Origin: Hydrogenophilales bacterium
Lineage (GTDB): Bacteria > Pseudomonadota > Gammaproteobacteria > Burkholderiales > Thiobacillaceae
Assembly: GCA_016719465.1 (NCBI GenBank)
Contig: JADJYY010000019.1
Span: forward strand, 30,556-94,555
Direction of reading: 5' to 3'
DNA length: 64,000 nt
Part shown: positions 26,993-35,422 of the stretch, piece after piece
How positions within the stretch are numbered: position 1 is the stretch's first letter
How the letters are laid out: every line of letters begins with the position of its first letter
The notes under the pieces: model-generated
Databases searched by the model: none
What the model saw: only the letters and a program-made list of their open reading frames with translations
Told to the model about the DNA's origin: nothing
Program-made: the position numbers and the translations under genes

Positions 26993-27277
26993 TTATTCCT
27001 GGAAATCCACGCGATCGCGCAATTCCTTGCCCGCCTTGAAGTGGGGCACATACTTGCCCTCGACATGGACCTTCTCGCCGGTCTTGGGGTTGCGCCCCAC
27101 CCGGGGCGGGCGGAAATTCAGGCTGAAACTGCCGAACCCGCGGATCTCGATGCGTTCCCCTTCCACCAGACTGCTGGTCATGGCATCCAGGATCGTCTTC
27201 ACCGCCAGTTCGGCATCCGCCGCCACCAGGTGAGGATGGCGCTCCGCCAGCCGGGCGATAAGCTCCGACTTGGTCAT
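26993..27277 (-). CDS. ihfB: Integration host factor, beta subunit
   Basis: 94 residues starting MTKSELIARLAERHPHLV. It shows the HU/IHF fold with IEIRGFGSFSLNFRPPR and GRNPKTGEKVHVEGKYVPHFKAGKELRDRV. An alternative ATG at 27295 overlaps the rpsA stop (ATGA) and would add MIEVGA; I prefer the internal start because it matches the family N-terminus. IhfB pairs with IhfA to bend DNA. The rpsA-ihfB linkage is conserved. Confidence 0.94.
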   Translation of the reverse strand: MTKSELIARLAERHPHLVAADAELAVKTILDAMTSSLVEGERIEIRGFGSFSLNFRPPRVGRNPKTGEKVHVEGKYVPHFKAGKELRDRVDFQE

Positions 27278-27291
27278 GGCGCCCACTTCAA

Positions 27292-29007
27292 TCATTCAGC
27301 GCTCTTGTTGTCGAGCTTGGCCTTGAGCAGGGCACCCAGGTTGGTGGTGCCGGTGGACTGCTCGGAAGCCAGCTTGCGCAGGGCCTCGGACTGCTCGGCG
27401 GCATCCTTGGCCTTGATGGACAAGTTGATCTGGCGGTTCTTGCGATCGATGTTGATGATCACGGTCTCCACCTCGTCGCCTTCCTTCATGTGGTTGCGGA
27501 TGTCCTCGACCCGCTCGCGGGAAACCTCGGAAGCGCGCAGGTAGCCTTCCACCTCGCCGTCCAGGGTCACCACGGCGCCCTTGGCGTCCAGGGACTTGAC
27601 GCTGCCCTTGACGATGGAACCCTTGTCATGGGTGGCCACGTAGGCGTTGAAGGGATCGTTCTCCATCTGCTTGACGCCCAGGGAGATGCGTTCCTTCTCC
27701 ACGTCGATGGCCAGCACCACGGCTTCCACTTCCTCGCCCTTGCGGTAGTTGCGCAGGGCTTCCTCGCCGGCCAGGCTCCAGGACAGATCGGACAGGTGCA
27801 CCAGACCGTCGATGCCGCCGTTCAGGCCGATGAACACGCCGAAGTCGGTGATGGACTTGATCTGGCCGCGGACCTTGTCGCCCTTCTTGTAGTTCATGGC
27901 GAAATCGTCCCAGGGATTGGACTTGCACTGCTTCATGCCCAGGGAGATGCGGCGGCGATCCTCGTCGATCTCCAGCACCATGACTTCAACCTCGTCGCCC
28001 AGGGAAACCATCTTGGACGGATTGACGTTCTTGTTGGTCCAGTCCATCTCGGAGACGTGCACCAGGCCTTCGATGCCCGGCTCGATCTCGACGAAGCAGC
28101 CGTAGTCGGTCAGGTTGGCCACCTTGCCGAACATGCGGGTGCCGGTGGGGTAACGACGCGACAGGCCCACCCACGGATCTTCGCCCAGCTGCTTCAGGCC
28201 CAGGGAGACGCGGTTCTTTTCCTGGTCGAACTTGAGCACCACGGCGGTAACTTCGTCGCCCACGGTGACCACTTCGGAGGGATGCTTGACCCGACGCCAG
28301 GCCAGATCGGTGATGTGCAGCAGGCCGTCGATGCCGCCCAGATCCACGAAGGCGCCGTATTCGGTGATGTTCTTGACCACGCCCTTGACCTGGGCGCCTT
28401 CCTTCAGGTTGGCCAGCAGGGACTCGCGCTCGGCGCCCATGCTCTGTTCCAGCACGGCCTTGCGGGACACCACCACGTTGTTGCGCTTGCGGTCCAGCTT
28501 GATGACCTTGAATTCGGATTCCTTGTTCTCGAAGGGGGTGGTGTCCTTGATGGGACGCACGTCCACCAGGGAACCGGGCAGGAAGGCGCGGATGCCGTTG
28601 CACATGACCGTGAGGCCGCCCTTGACCTTGCCGTTGATCACGCCCTTGACCACGCGACCTTCTTCCATGGCCGCTTCCAGGTCCAGCCAGGCGGCCAGGC
28701 GACGGGCGCGATCGCGCGACAGCTTGGTGGCGCCGTAACCGTCCTCGATGGATTCGATGGCGACCTGGACGAAATCGCCCACGGTCACTTCCACTTCGCC
28801 GCGGTCGTTCTTGAACTCCTCGACGGGGATCAGGCTCTCGGACTTGAGGCCGGCGTTGACGGTGACGAAGTTGTCATCGATGCCGACGACTTCGGCGGTG
28901 ATGACTTCGCCATGACGCATTTCCTGTTTGGAAATGCTTTCCTCGAACATGGCGGCAAAGGATTCCATGGATTCCATGGCGGGTTGGGTAGCGGTTGCGG
29001 TGGACAT
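27292..29007 (-). CDS. rpsA: Ribosomal protein bS1
   Basis: 571 residues with six S1 RNA-binding domains. Landmarks: GEVITAEVVGIDDNFVTVNAG, GLTVMCNGIRAFLPGSLVD, TEYGAFVDLGGIDGLLHITD, TDYGCFVEIEPGIEGLVHVSE, TDFGVFIGLNGGIDGLVHLSD and AKGAVVTLDGEVEGYLRASE. The ATG at 29007 gives MSTATATQPAMESMESFAAM; the frame is open further but the leader region is non-coding. It tethers mRNA to the 30S subunit. A terminator-like hairpin sits upstream. Confidence 0.96.
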   Translation of the reverse strand: MSTATATQPAMESMESFAAMFEESISKQEMRHGEVITAEVVGIDDNFVTVNAGLKSESLIPVEEFKNDRGEVEVTVGDFVQVAIESIEDGYGATKLSRDRARRLAAWLDLEAAMEEGRVVKGVINGKVKGGLTVMCNGIRAFLPGSLVDVRPIKDTTPFENKESEFKVIKLDRKRNNVVVSRKAVLEQSMGAERESLLANLKEGAQVKGVVKNITEYGAFVDLGGIDGLLHITDLAWRRVKHPSEVVTVGDEVTAVVLKFDQEKNRVSLGLKQLGEDPWVGLSRRYPTGTRMFGKVANLTDYGCFVEIEPGIEGLVHVSEMDWTNKNVNPSKMVSLGDEVEVMVLEIDEDRRRISLGMKQCKSNPWDDFAMNYKKGDKVRGQIKSITDFGVFIGLNGGIDGLVHLSDLSWSLAGEEALRNYRKGEEVEAVVLAIDVEKERISLGVKQMENDPFNAYVATHDKGSIVKGSVKSLDAKGAVVTLDGEVEGYLRASEVSRERVEDIRNHMKEGDEVETVIINIDRKNRQINLSIKAKDAAEQSEALRKLASEQSTGTTNLGALLKAKLDNKSAE

Positions 29008-29048
29008 GTAGGGACCTGAGTAAAACCGTGTCGCCACGGCGGGTTGGT

Positions 29049-29100
29049 TAAAAAACAAAACCGAAAGGCGCACCGGTCTTTCCCGGGCACGGCCTTTCGG
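29049..29100 (-). terminator. Terminator between cmk and rpsA
   Basis: On the minus strand the nine-base stem CCGAAAGGC / GCCTTTCGG, with a 22-base loop that holds further short complementarity, is followed by TTTTGTTTTTT. It begins five bases after the cmk stop and ends about 40 bases before the rpsA start. Attenuation or a separate rpsA promoter would fit. Confidence 0.8.
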
Positions 29101-29104
29101 CGGT

Positions 29105-29776
29105 TCAAGCGGCGGAGGCTGTCCGGTACCCCTGGAGCACCCGCTCCACGGCCTGGGAAATGGTCAGGCCGGTGGTATCCAGCAAAGCGGCATCCGCCGT
29201 CTGTTTCAGGGGAGCGGCGGCGCGGGCGGCATCGCGCGCATCCCGTTCGCTCAAGTCCTGAAACAGGGCGGCGAGATTAGCATCGAAACCTTTTTCAATC
29301 AACTGCTTATAGCGCCTTTGCGCGCGCGCCTCGCGGCTCGCCGTGAGGAAGATTTTGACGGTGGCGTCCGGAAATACCACCGAGCCCATGTCGCGTCCGT
29401 CGGTCACCAGGCCGGGGGCCTGGCGAAAGGCCCGCTGGCGCTCCAGCAGGGCGGCGCGCAGCACCGGCATGGCGGCGATCTTCGAGGCGGCGCGGCCCGC
29501 CTCCTCGGTGCGGATGGCATCGCCCACCGCTTCCCCGTCCAGAAACACCTCGCCCCCTTCGAAGCGCAGGTCCAGCCCCCTGGCCAGTTCCGCCAGCGCC
29601 GCCTCGTCGTCCAGGGACAGACCGGCGCGCTGGGCGGCATGGGCGGTGACCCGGTAGATGGCGCCGCTGTCCAGGTAATGAAAGCCCAGGGCCTGGGCCA
29701 CCAGGGCGGCCACGGTGCCCTTGCCGGAGGCGGAAGGGCCGTCGATGGCGATGACGGGGATGCTTGGAGCAGTCAT
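29105..29776 (-). CDS. cmk: Cytidylate kinase
   Basis: 223 residues, MTAPSIPVIAIDGPSASGKG. P-loop GPSASGKGT, HYLDSGAIYRVTA and DGRDMGSVVFPDA are family signatures. It phosphorylates CMP and dCMP. The ATG overlaps the aroA stop (ATGA). The C-terminus encodes TTGLTISQAVERVL, as in other Cmk proteins. Confidence 0.95.
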   Translation of the reverse strand: MTAPSIPVIAIDGPSASGKGTVAALVAQALGFHYLDSGAIYRVTAHAAQRAGLSLDDEAALAELARGLDLRFEGGEVFLDGEAVGDAIRTEEAGRAASKIAAMPVLRAALLERQRAFRQAPGLVTDGRDMGSVVFPDATVKIFLTASREARAQRRYKQLIEKGFDANLAALFQDLSERDARDAARAAAPLKQTADAALLDTTGLTISQAVERVLQGYRTASAA

Positions 29777-31095
29777 GAGGCGCGGAAGCTGGAAGCGTGG
29801 GTGATGGCGCCGAAGCGCTCGAAATAATCCGGGAAGGTCTTGGCCACGCACTTGGGATCGTTGATGCGCACCGGCACGCCGCCCAGGGCCACCAGGGAGA
29901 AGCACATGGCCATGCGGTGGTCGTCGTAGGTGTCGATTTGCGCGTTGGGTGTCAGCTTGGCGGGCGGGGTGACGCGGATGAAATCCCGCCCTTCCTCGAC
30001 GGAGGCGCCGAGTTTGCGTAATTCCGTGGCCATGGCGGCGATGCGGTCGGTTTCCTTGACGCGCCAACTGGCGATATTGGACAGCGTAGTGGTGCCGTTG
30101 GCGAACAGGGCCAGCACCGCCAGGGTCATGGCGGCATCCGGGATGTGGTTGCAGTCCAGGTCGATGGCGTGGAGCTTGTCGGCGCAGCCCAGGCGGCATT
30201 CGATCCATTCGGCCGACGCATCCCGACCGAAGCCGATCTCGGCGCCCATCCTGGCCAGGGCCTCGGCGAAGCGCACATCGCCCTGGATGCTGTCGCGGCC
30301 CACGCCCTGGACCCGCACCGGGCCGTGGCCGATGGCGCCGGCGGCGAGGAAGTAGGAGGCCGAGGAGGCATCGCCTTCCACCAGGATTTCCGTGGGGCTG
30401 CGATAGGTGGCGACGGGCACGGTGAAGCGTTGCCAGCCTTCCCGGACCACTTCGATACCGTAGCGTTGCATCAGGTTGAGGGTGATCTCCACGTAGGGCT
30501 TGGAGATCAACTCGCCTTCCACCCGGATCACCACTTCCCGCCCCAGCAGGGGCGCGGCCAGCAGCAGACCAGTGAGGAACTGGCTGGAGACGTTGCCCTT
30601 GACGCCGATCTCCCCCTCGACCGGCTCGGGAGGCGCGATGTGCAGGGGCGGGAAGCCGTCGTTTTCCGTGTAGTCGATCTGGGCGCCGGCCTGGCGCAGG
30701 GCATCCACCAGGTCGCCGATGGGCCGCTCGTGCATGCGCGGCACGCCGGACAGGGTGTAATCGCCGTGGGCGAAGGCGCAGGCGGCGGTGAGGGAGCGGA
30801 AGGCGGTGCCGGCGTTGCCCAGGAACAGGTTGGCGTATTTCACCGGGAAGGGGCCGCCCACCCCGTCCACCCGGTAGTCATCCGTGCCCTCGATGCGCTG
30901 CCAGTCCACGCCCAGGCGATGCAGGGCGTCCAGCATCACCCGGGTGTCGTCGGAATCCAGCAGGCCCTTCACCAGGGTCTGCCCGGAGGCCAGGGCCGAG
31001 AGCAGGAGAATGCGGTTGGAGATGCTTTTCGAACCGGGCAGCCGCACTGTCCCCCGGGCGCCGGACAGGGCCGGCAGGTCGAGATAATCCATCAC
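29773..31095 (-). CDS. aroA: 3-phosphoshikimate 1-carboxyvinyltransferase (EPSP synthase)
   Basis: 440 residues. Motifs: LPGSKSISNRILLLSALA near the N-terminus, LFLGNAGTAFRSLTAA, MHERPIGDLVDALRQ, CNHIPDAAMTLAVLA and TYDDHRMAMCFSLVAL. The GNAGTAFR sequence matches the glyphosate-sensitive class I pattern. It performs the sixth shikimate step. Coupled to tyrA upstream and cmk downstream by four-base overlaps. Confidence 0.96.
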   Translation of the reverse strand: MMDYLDLPALSGARGTVRLPGSKSISNRILLLSALASGQTLVKGLLDSDDTRVMLDALHRLGVDWQRIEGTDDYRVDGVGGPFPVKYANLFLGNAGTAFRSLTAACAFAHGDYTLSGVPRMHERPIGDLVDALRQAGAQIDYTENDGFPPLHIAPPEPVEGEIGVKGNVSSQFLTGLLLAAPLLGREVVIRVEGELISKPYVEITLNLMQRYGIEVVREGWQRFTVPVATYRSPTEILVEGDASSASYFLAAGAIGHGPVRVQGVGRDSIQGDVRFAEALARMGAEIGFGRDASAEWIECRLGCADKLHAIDLDCNHIPDAAMTLAVLALFANGTTTLSNIASWRVKETDRIAAMATELRKLGASVEEGRDFIRVTPPAKLTPNAQIDTYDDHRMAMCFSLVALGGVPVRINDPKCVAKTFPDYFERFGAITHASSFRAS

Positions 31096-31955
31096 TTACC
31101 CTTAATCCAATGTTGCCGTGCTTCCCGGGCCCGGCTGAACAAGTCCTCCAGCGCCGCGCCGTCGCCGGCCGCCACCCACTCGCGGATGTTCGCCAACTTG
31201 TCGATGAAGGCATCCAGTTCGACCACCAGGGCATCCTTGTTGGCCAGGGCGATATCCCGCCACATTTCCGGATGGCTGCCGGCGATGCGGGTGGAATCGC
31301 GAAAACCGCTGCCCGCATGCAGGAAATACGTTTCCGCGTTGGGGCGGCCGGCGAGTTCGTCCATCAGCGCGAAGGCCACCAGATGGGGCAGGTGGCTGAC
31401 CGCCGCGTAAACCTTGTCGTGCTGCATGGGTTCCATGTTGGTGACCTGGGCGCCGCAGGCCTTCCACAGTGCCTGGACGGCTTCGACGTCTTGTGGCCGG
31501 TTTTCAGGGAGGGGGGTCAGGATGCAGGGCTTGCGCTGGAACAGGCCGCTACGGGCGGCCTCGGCGCCACTGGTCTCGGCGCCGGCGATGGGGTGGCCTG
31601 GCACGAAGCGGGCAATTTTTTCACCCAGGCCCGCCCGGGCGACGGCGATCACATCCTGCTTGGTGCTGCCGGCGTCGGTGAGGATGCAGTGGGGCGGCAC
31701 GGTCGGGGCGATATCCCGGAACAGGGCGGCCATGGCGCCGACCGGGATGGCGATCATGACCAGATCGGCATCGGCCACCGCTTCGCCGGCGTGCTCGGCG
31801 ATGGCATCGATGATGCCCAGTTCCCGGGCCTTCTCCAGGTTGGCCCGGCCGCGCCCGACGCCGGTTATCCGCCCCACCAGCCCCTTCTTCTTCAGGTCCA
31901 GGGCGAAGGAACCGCCGATCAGGCCGACGCCAATGACGACCAGGTGATCGATCAC
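31092..31955 (-). CDS. tyrA: Prephenate dehydrogenase
   Basis: 287 residues from a GTG that overlaps the hisC stop (GTGA), with GGGGGCGA just upstream. N-terminal Rossmann motif VIDHLVVIGVGLIGGSFAL, then TDAGSTKQDVI, FVPGHPIAGAETSG, AVSHLPHLVAFALMDELA and GSGFRDSTRIAGSHPEMW. It makes 4-hydroxyphenylpyruvate for tyrosine. No ACT or chorismate-mutase domain is present, as usual in betaproteobacteria. Confidence 0.93.
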   Translation of the reverse strand: MIDHLVVIGVGLIGGSFALDLKKKGLVGRITGVGRGRANLEKARELGIIDAIAEHAGEAVADADLVMIAIPVGAMAALFRDIAPTVPPHCILTDAGSTKQDVIAVARAGLGEKIARFVPGHPIAGAETSGAEAARSGLFQRKPCILTPLPENRPQDVEAVQALWKACGAQVTNMEPMQHDKVYAAVSHLPHLVAFALMDELAGRPNAETYFLHAGSGFRDSTRIAGSHPEMWRDIALANKDALVVELDAFIDKLANIREWVAAGDGAALEDLFSRAREARQHWIKGK

Positions 31956-33067
31956 TTCGCCCCCAGAATCTCGCCCAGGGCGGCGAGGCAGCGCGCATTC
32001 TGTTCCGGCAGGCCGATGCTGACGCGCAGGTACTCGGGCATGGCGTAGTTGGCCACCGGCCGCACGATGACCCCCTTGCGCAGCAGGGCCTGGAACACCG
32101 GGCCGGCATCGCCGCCGGGGGCGACCCGGACCGCGACGAAATTGCCGGCGGAGGGAATCCACTCCAGCCCCAGCCCGCGGAAGCCCTCGGTGAACTGGGC
32201 CATGCCGTCATCGTTCAGCCGCTTGGTCCGGTCCAGGAACTCCGCGTCGTCCAGGGCGGCGGTGGCGGCGGCCAGGGCCAGGCTGTTGACGTTGAAGGGC
32301 TGGCGCACCCGGTTCAGCAGGTCCGCCACCTCCGGCCGGCATGCCGCGTAGCCGACGCGCAGGCCGGCCAGGCCGTAGGCCTTGGAGAAGGTGCGGGTGA
32401 GGATCAGGTTGGGGAACTCTTCCAGCCATTGCAGGGACGGCGCCCGCCGCGCCGGGTCCATGTATTCCACATAGGCCTCGTCCAGCACCACCACGGCCTC
32501 GGTCCGGGACAGGGCGGCCAGGGCGGCATGCAAGGCGCCGTTGTCGAGCAGGGTGCCGGTGGGGTTGTTGGGATTGGCGATCCAGACCACGCGGGTGTGG
32601 CTTTTCACCCGGGCCAGCATGGCGTCCAGGTCGTGGCCGAAATCCTTGGCCGGCGCCTCGATGCCGATGGCGCCGGCGGCCTGGGTGGCCAGGGGATAGA
32701 CGGCGAAGGCATGGCGCGAATAGACGGCGGAGGTACCCGGCGCCAGGAAGGCCCGGGCCACCAGGTCCAGCACGTCGTTGGAGCCGTTGCCCAGGACGAT
32801 CTGGTCCAGGCCCACATCCAGCCGGGCCGCCAGGGCGGACTTCAGGGCGTAGCCGTTGCCGTCCGGATACAGGGCGATTTCGGCCATGGCATCGGTGATG
32901 GCCTGTTTCGCCCTGGAGCCGATGCCCAGGGGATTCTCGTTGGAAGCCAGCTTGACGATGTCCGCTTCGTTCAGGCCCATCTCCCGGGCCAGTTCGGAAA
33001 TCGGCTTGCCGGGCTGGTAGGGGGCGATGGCGCGGACGTAGTGGGGAGACAGTTCGGAGAGGGACAT
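31952..33067 (-). CDS. hisC: Histidinol-phosphate aminotransferase-like, aromatic pathway
   Basis: 371-residue class I/II PLP aminotransferase. PLP lysine in LTRTFSKAYGLAGLRVGYA; NENPLG is written SNENPLGIGSRAKQ; DEAYVEYMDP and NPNNPTG precede the lysine. Position between pheA and tyrA suggests an aromatic or broad-specificity aminotransferase role; another hisC may exist in a his operon elsewhere. Coupled to tyrA by overlapping stop and start. Confidence 0.92.
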   Translation of the reverse strand: MSLSELSPHYVRAIAPYQPGKPISELAREMGLNEADIVKLASNENPLGIGSRAKQAITDAMAEIALYPDGNGYALKSALAARLDVGLDQIVLGNGSNDVLDLVARAFLAPGTSAVYSRHAFAVYPLATQAAGAIGIEAPAKDFGHDLDAMLARVKSHTRVVWIANPNNPTGTLLDNGALHAALAALSRTEAVVVLDEAYVEYMDPARRAPSLQWLEEFPNLILTRTFSKAYGLAGLRVGYAACRPEVADLLNRVRQPFNVNSLALAAATAALDDAEFLDRTKRLNDDGMAQFTEGFRGLGLEWIPSAGNFVAVRVAPGGDAGPVFQALLRKGVIVRPVANYAMPEYLRVSIGLPEQNARCLAALGEILGAK

Positions 33068-33100
33068 GGAATGGGGCTTGAACGTGGGCTTGAACAGGCT

Positions 33101-34162
33101 TCAGGCGGCGATGGGATAGGCGCCCAGCACCTTGAGGAAGGTGCAATGTTCCCGCACGGCCTCGAGGGCGCGCTGGATCTCGGGGTTGCTGCTGTGGCCT
33201 TCCAGATCCACATAGAACACGTATTCCCAGGCGCCGCTGCGGGCTGGCCGGGATTCCAGCTTGGACAGGCCGATGTCGTGGCCGGCGAAGGGGGCCAGCA
33301 GTTCCAGAAGGGCGCCGGGTTTGTTGCGCACCGATAGCACCAGGGAGGTCTTGTCGCGCCCGGAGGGCGCGGTCTCTTCCGGCCCCAGCACCAGGAAACG
33401 GGTGGTGTTGTTGGGCTCGTCCTCGATGTCGCGGGCGACGATGGCGAGACCATGGCGCTCGGCCGCCAGTTCGCCGGCGATGGCGGCGGCCTCCGGGTTC
33501 CCCGCTGCCATGCGGGCGGCTTCGCCGTTGCTGGTGACGCGGATGGTTTCGACGCCGGGCAGGTGCTGGTTCAACCACTCGTGACACTGGCCCAGGGACT
33601 GGGCGTGGGAATAGACCGCCTTGATGCCGTCCAGGCCCTCGCCCTTGCGCATGAGGTGCTGACGCACGCGCAGCATCACCTCGCCGCAGATTTTCAGGGG
33701 GCTGTTGAGCATCAGGTCCAGGGTCCGGTTCACCGCCCCTTCCGTGGAGTTCTCCACCGGCGCCACGCCGTAGTGGGCTTCGCCCCGCTCCACCGCCTGG
33801 AACACCTCGTCGATGCTGGCGCAGGGCAGGCCGATGGCGGCATGGCCGAAGTGCTTGATGGCGGCGGCTTCGGAGAAGGTGCCCTCCGGCCCCAGGTAGG
33901 CGATGGTCAGGGGCTGCTCCAGGGAGCGGCAGGCGGACATGATCTCCTTGTAGATGACGGAGACGGATTCCGGCGTCAAGGGTCCCGGATTCGTGGACTG
34001 CATGCGCCTCACCACCTGGGCTTCCCGCTCCGGCTTGTAGATGACGCCGTTCTTGAGATGGCCGACTTCCTGGGCCAGACGGGCCCGCTCGTTCAGCAGC
34101 TGGAGAACCTGGTCGTCGACCGCGTCGATGCGGTTGCGCAGGGAAAGGAGCGCGTCGCTCAT
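33101..34162 (-). CDS. pheA: Bifunctional chorismate mutase / prephenate dehydratase
   Basis: 353 residues. N-terminal AroQ chorismate-mutase domain (LLSLRNRIDAVDDQVLQLLNERARLAQEVG, residues about 5-90), central prephenate dehydratase domain (IAYLGPEGTFSEAAAIKHFG; NSTEGAVNRTLDLML; NNTTRFLVLG), and C-terminal ACT domain (LVLSVRNKPGALLELLAPFA; ESRP). The ACT domain predicts feedback inhibition by phenylalanine. It follows serA by seven bases. Confidence 0.95.
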   Translation of the reverse strand: MSDALLSLRNRIDAVDDQVLQLLNERARLAQEVGHLKNGVIYKPEREAQVVRRMQSTNPGPLTPESVSVIYKEIMSACRSLEQPLTIAYLGPEGTFSEAAAIKHFGHAAIGLPCASIDEVFQAVERGEAHYGVAPVENSTEGAVNRTLDLMLNSPLKICGEVMLRVRQHLMRKGEGLDGIKAVYSHAQSLGQCHEWLNQHLPGVETIRVTSNGEAARMAAGNPEAAAIAGELAAERHGLAIVARDIEDEPNNTTRFLVLGPEETAPSGRDKTSLVLSVRNKPGALLELLAPFAGHDIGLSKLESRPARSGAWEYVFYVDLEGHSSNPEIQRALEAVREHCTFLKVLGAYPIAA

Positions 34163-34169
34163 CTTGGCA

Positions 34170-35348
34170 TCATTCCAGCGGCAGGTAGCGGATGCGGGAC
34201 ACGCCCTGGATGGCGGCGAGCTGGGCGATCACCGCATCGGGCACGGCGCTGTCCACGTCCACCAGGGTGAAGGCCATGTCGCCCTTGGACTTGTTCACCA
34301 TGTTGTGGATGTTGAGGCCGGCGCCGGCCAGGGTGGTGGAGATCTGGCCCAGCATGTTGGGCACGTTGGCGTTGGCGATGGCCAGGCGGAAGGCGGATTC
34401 CCGGGGCAGGCTGAGGTTGGGGAAATTCACCGAATTGAGGATGTGGCCATTCTCCAGGTAATCGGCCACCTGCTCGGCCACCATGATGGCGCAGTTCTCC
34501 TCCGCCTCTTCCGTGGAAGCGCCCAGGTGGGGCAGGGCCACGAAACGCTCGTGCTGGCGCAGCAGGTTGCTGGGGAAGTCGCACACGTAGGCGTGCAGCT
34601 TGTTGTCTTTCAGGCCGGCCAGCACGGCTTCCTCGTTGACGATACCGTCCCGGGCGAAGTTGAGCAGCACGCAGCCCTTCTTCATGACCTTCACCCGCTC
34701 GGCATTGATCAGATCCTTGGTGGCGGGTACCAGGGGGGTGTGCAGGCTGATGAAATCGGAATGCTTGACCAGATCGTCCACCGAGGCGGCCTTCTTGACC
34801 TGTGACGGCAGGCGCCAGGCCGCGTCCACGGTGATCTCCGGATCGAAGCCGATGACATGCATCCCCAGGCGGATGGCGGCATCCGCCACCAGGGAACCGA
34901 TGGCGCCCAGGCCGATCACGCCCAGGGTGCGGCCCGGCAGTTCGTGGCCGACGAAATGCTTCTTGCCCGCTTCCACCTGCTTGTGCAGGGATTCGTCGTC
35001 GCCGTGCAGGCCGGCGACGAAATTCAGGGCCGGCAGCAGGTTGCGGGCGCCCAGCAGCATGCCGGCGATGACCAGCTCCTTCACCGCGTTGGCGTTGGCG
35101 CCGGGGGCGTTGAACACCACCACGCCCCGCTCGCTCATGGCCTTCACCGGGATGTTGTTGGTGCCGGCGCCGGCCCTGCCGATGGCCAGCACGCTGTCCG
35201 GGATGGGCATCTCGTGCATGACCTGGGAACGCACCAGGATGGCGTCGGGGTTTTCCAGGTCGTTGCCCACGCTGTAGTTCTCGGGCAGGCGGGCAAGCCC
35301 CCGCTTGGAAATCGCGTTCAGGGTGAGGATTTTCTGAGCCTTGGCCAT
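34170..35348 (-). CDS. serA: D-3-phosphoglycerate dehydrogenase
   Basis: 392 residues, the short SerA class with a C-terminal ACT domain. NAD-binding GRTLGVIGLGAIGSLVADAA; catalytic arginine region LLNFARDGIVNEEA; histidine in FVALPHLGASTEEAEENCA. The ACT segment begins at about residue 320 (NVPNMLGQISTTLAGAGLNI). It catalyses the first step of serine synthesis, next to serC, which performs the second. A palindromic terminator-like hairpin lies between serC and serA and may reduce serA transcription from a serC promoter. Confidence 0.95.
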   Translation of the reverse strand: MAKAQKILTLNAISKRGLARLPENYSVGNDLENPDAILVRSQVMHEMPIPDSVLAIGRAGAGTNNIPVKAMSERGVVVFNAPGANANAVKELVIAGMLLGARNLLPALNFVAGLHGDDESLHKQVEAGKKHFVGHELPGRTLGVIGLGAIGSLVADAAIRLGMHVIGFDPEITVDAAWRLPSQVKKAASVDDLVKHSDFISLHTPLVPATKDLINAERVKVMKKGCVLLNFARDGIVNEEAVLAGLKDNKLHAYVCDFPSNLLRQHERFVALPHLGASTEEAEENCAIMVAEQVADYLENGHILNSVNFPNLSLPRESAFRLAIANANVPNMLGQISTTLAGAGLNIHNMVNKSKGDMAFTLVDVDSAVPDAVIAQLAAIQGVSRIRYLPLE

Positions 35349-35376
35349 CTGGGTCTCTCCAGGGATATCCGGGATA

Positions 35377-35406
35377 CAAAAACAGGCCGGCGCCCGGGCG
35401 CCGGCC
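35377..35406 (-). terminator. Terminator-like 22-base palindrome between serC and serA
   Basis: On the minus strand a perfect 22-base palindrome (arms GGCCGGCGCCC and its complement, 35385-35406) is followed by TGTTTTTG. It lies 16 bases after the serC stop. It probably attenuates transcription into serA-pheA. Confidence 0.7.
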
Positions 35407-35422
35407 GCGAAGGGGCGGAAAA

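Noticed and set aside
29008..29073. Longer start for rpsA
   Set aside because: The extra 22 residues do not resemble S1 N-termini and lie in the terminator/leader region.
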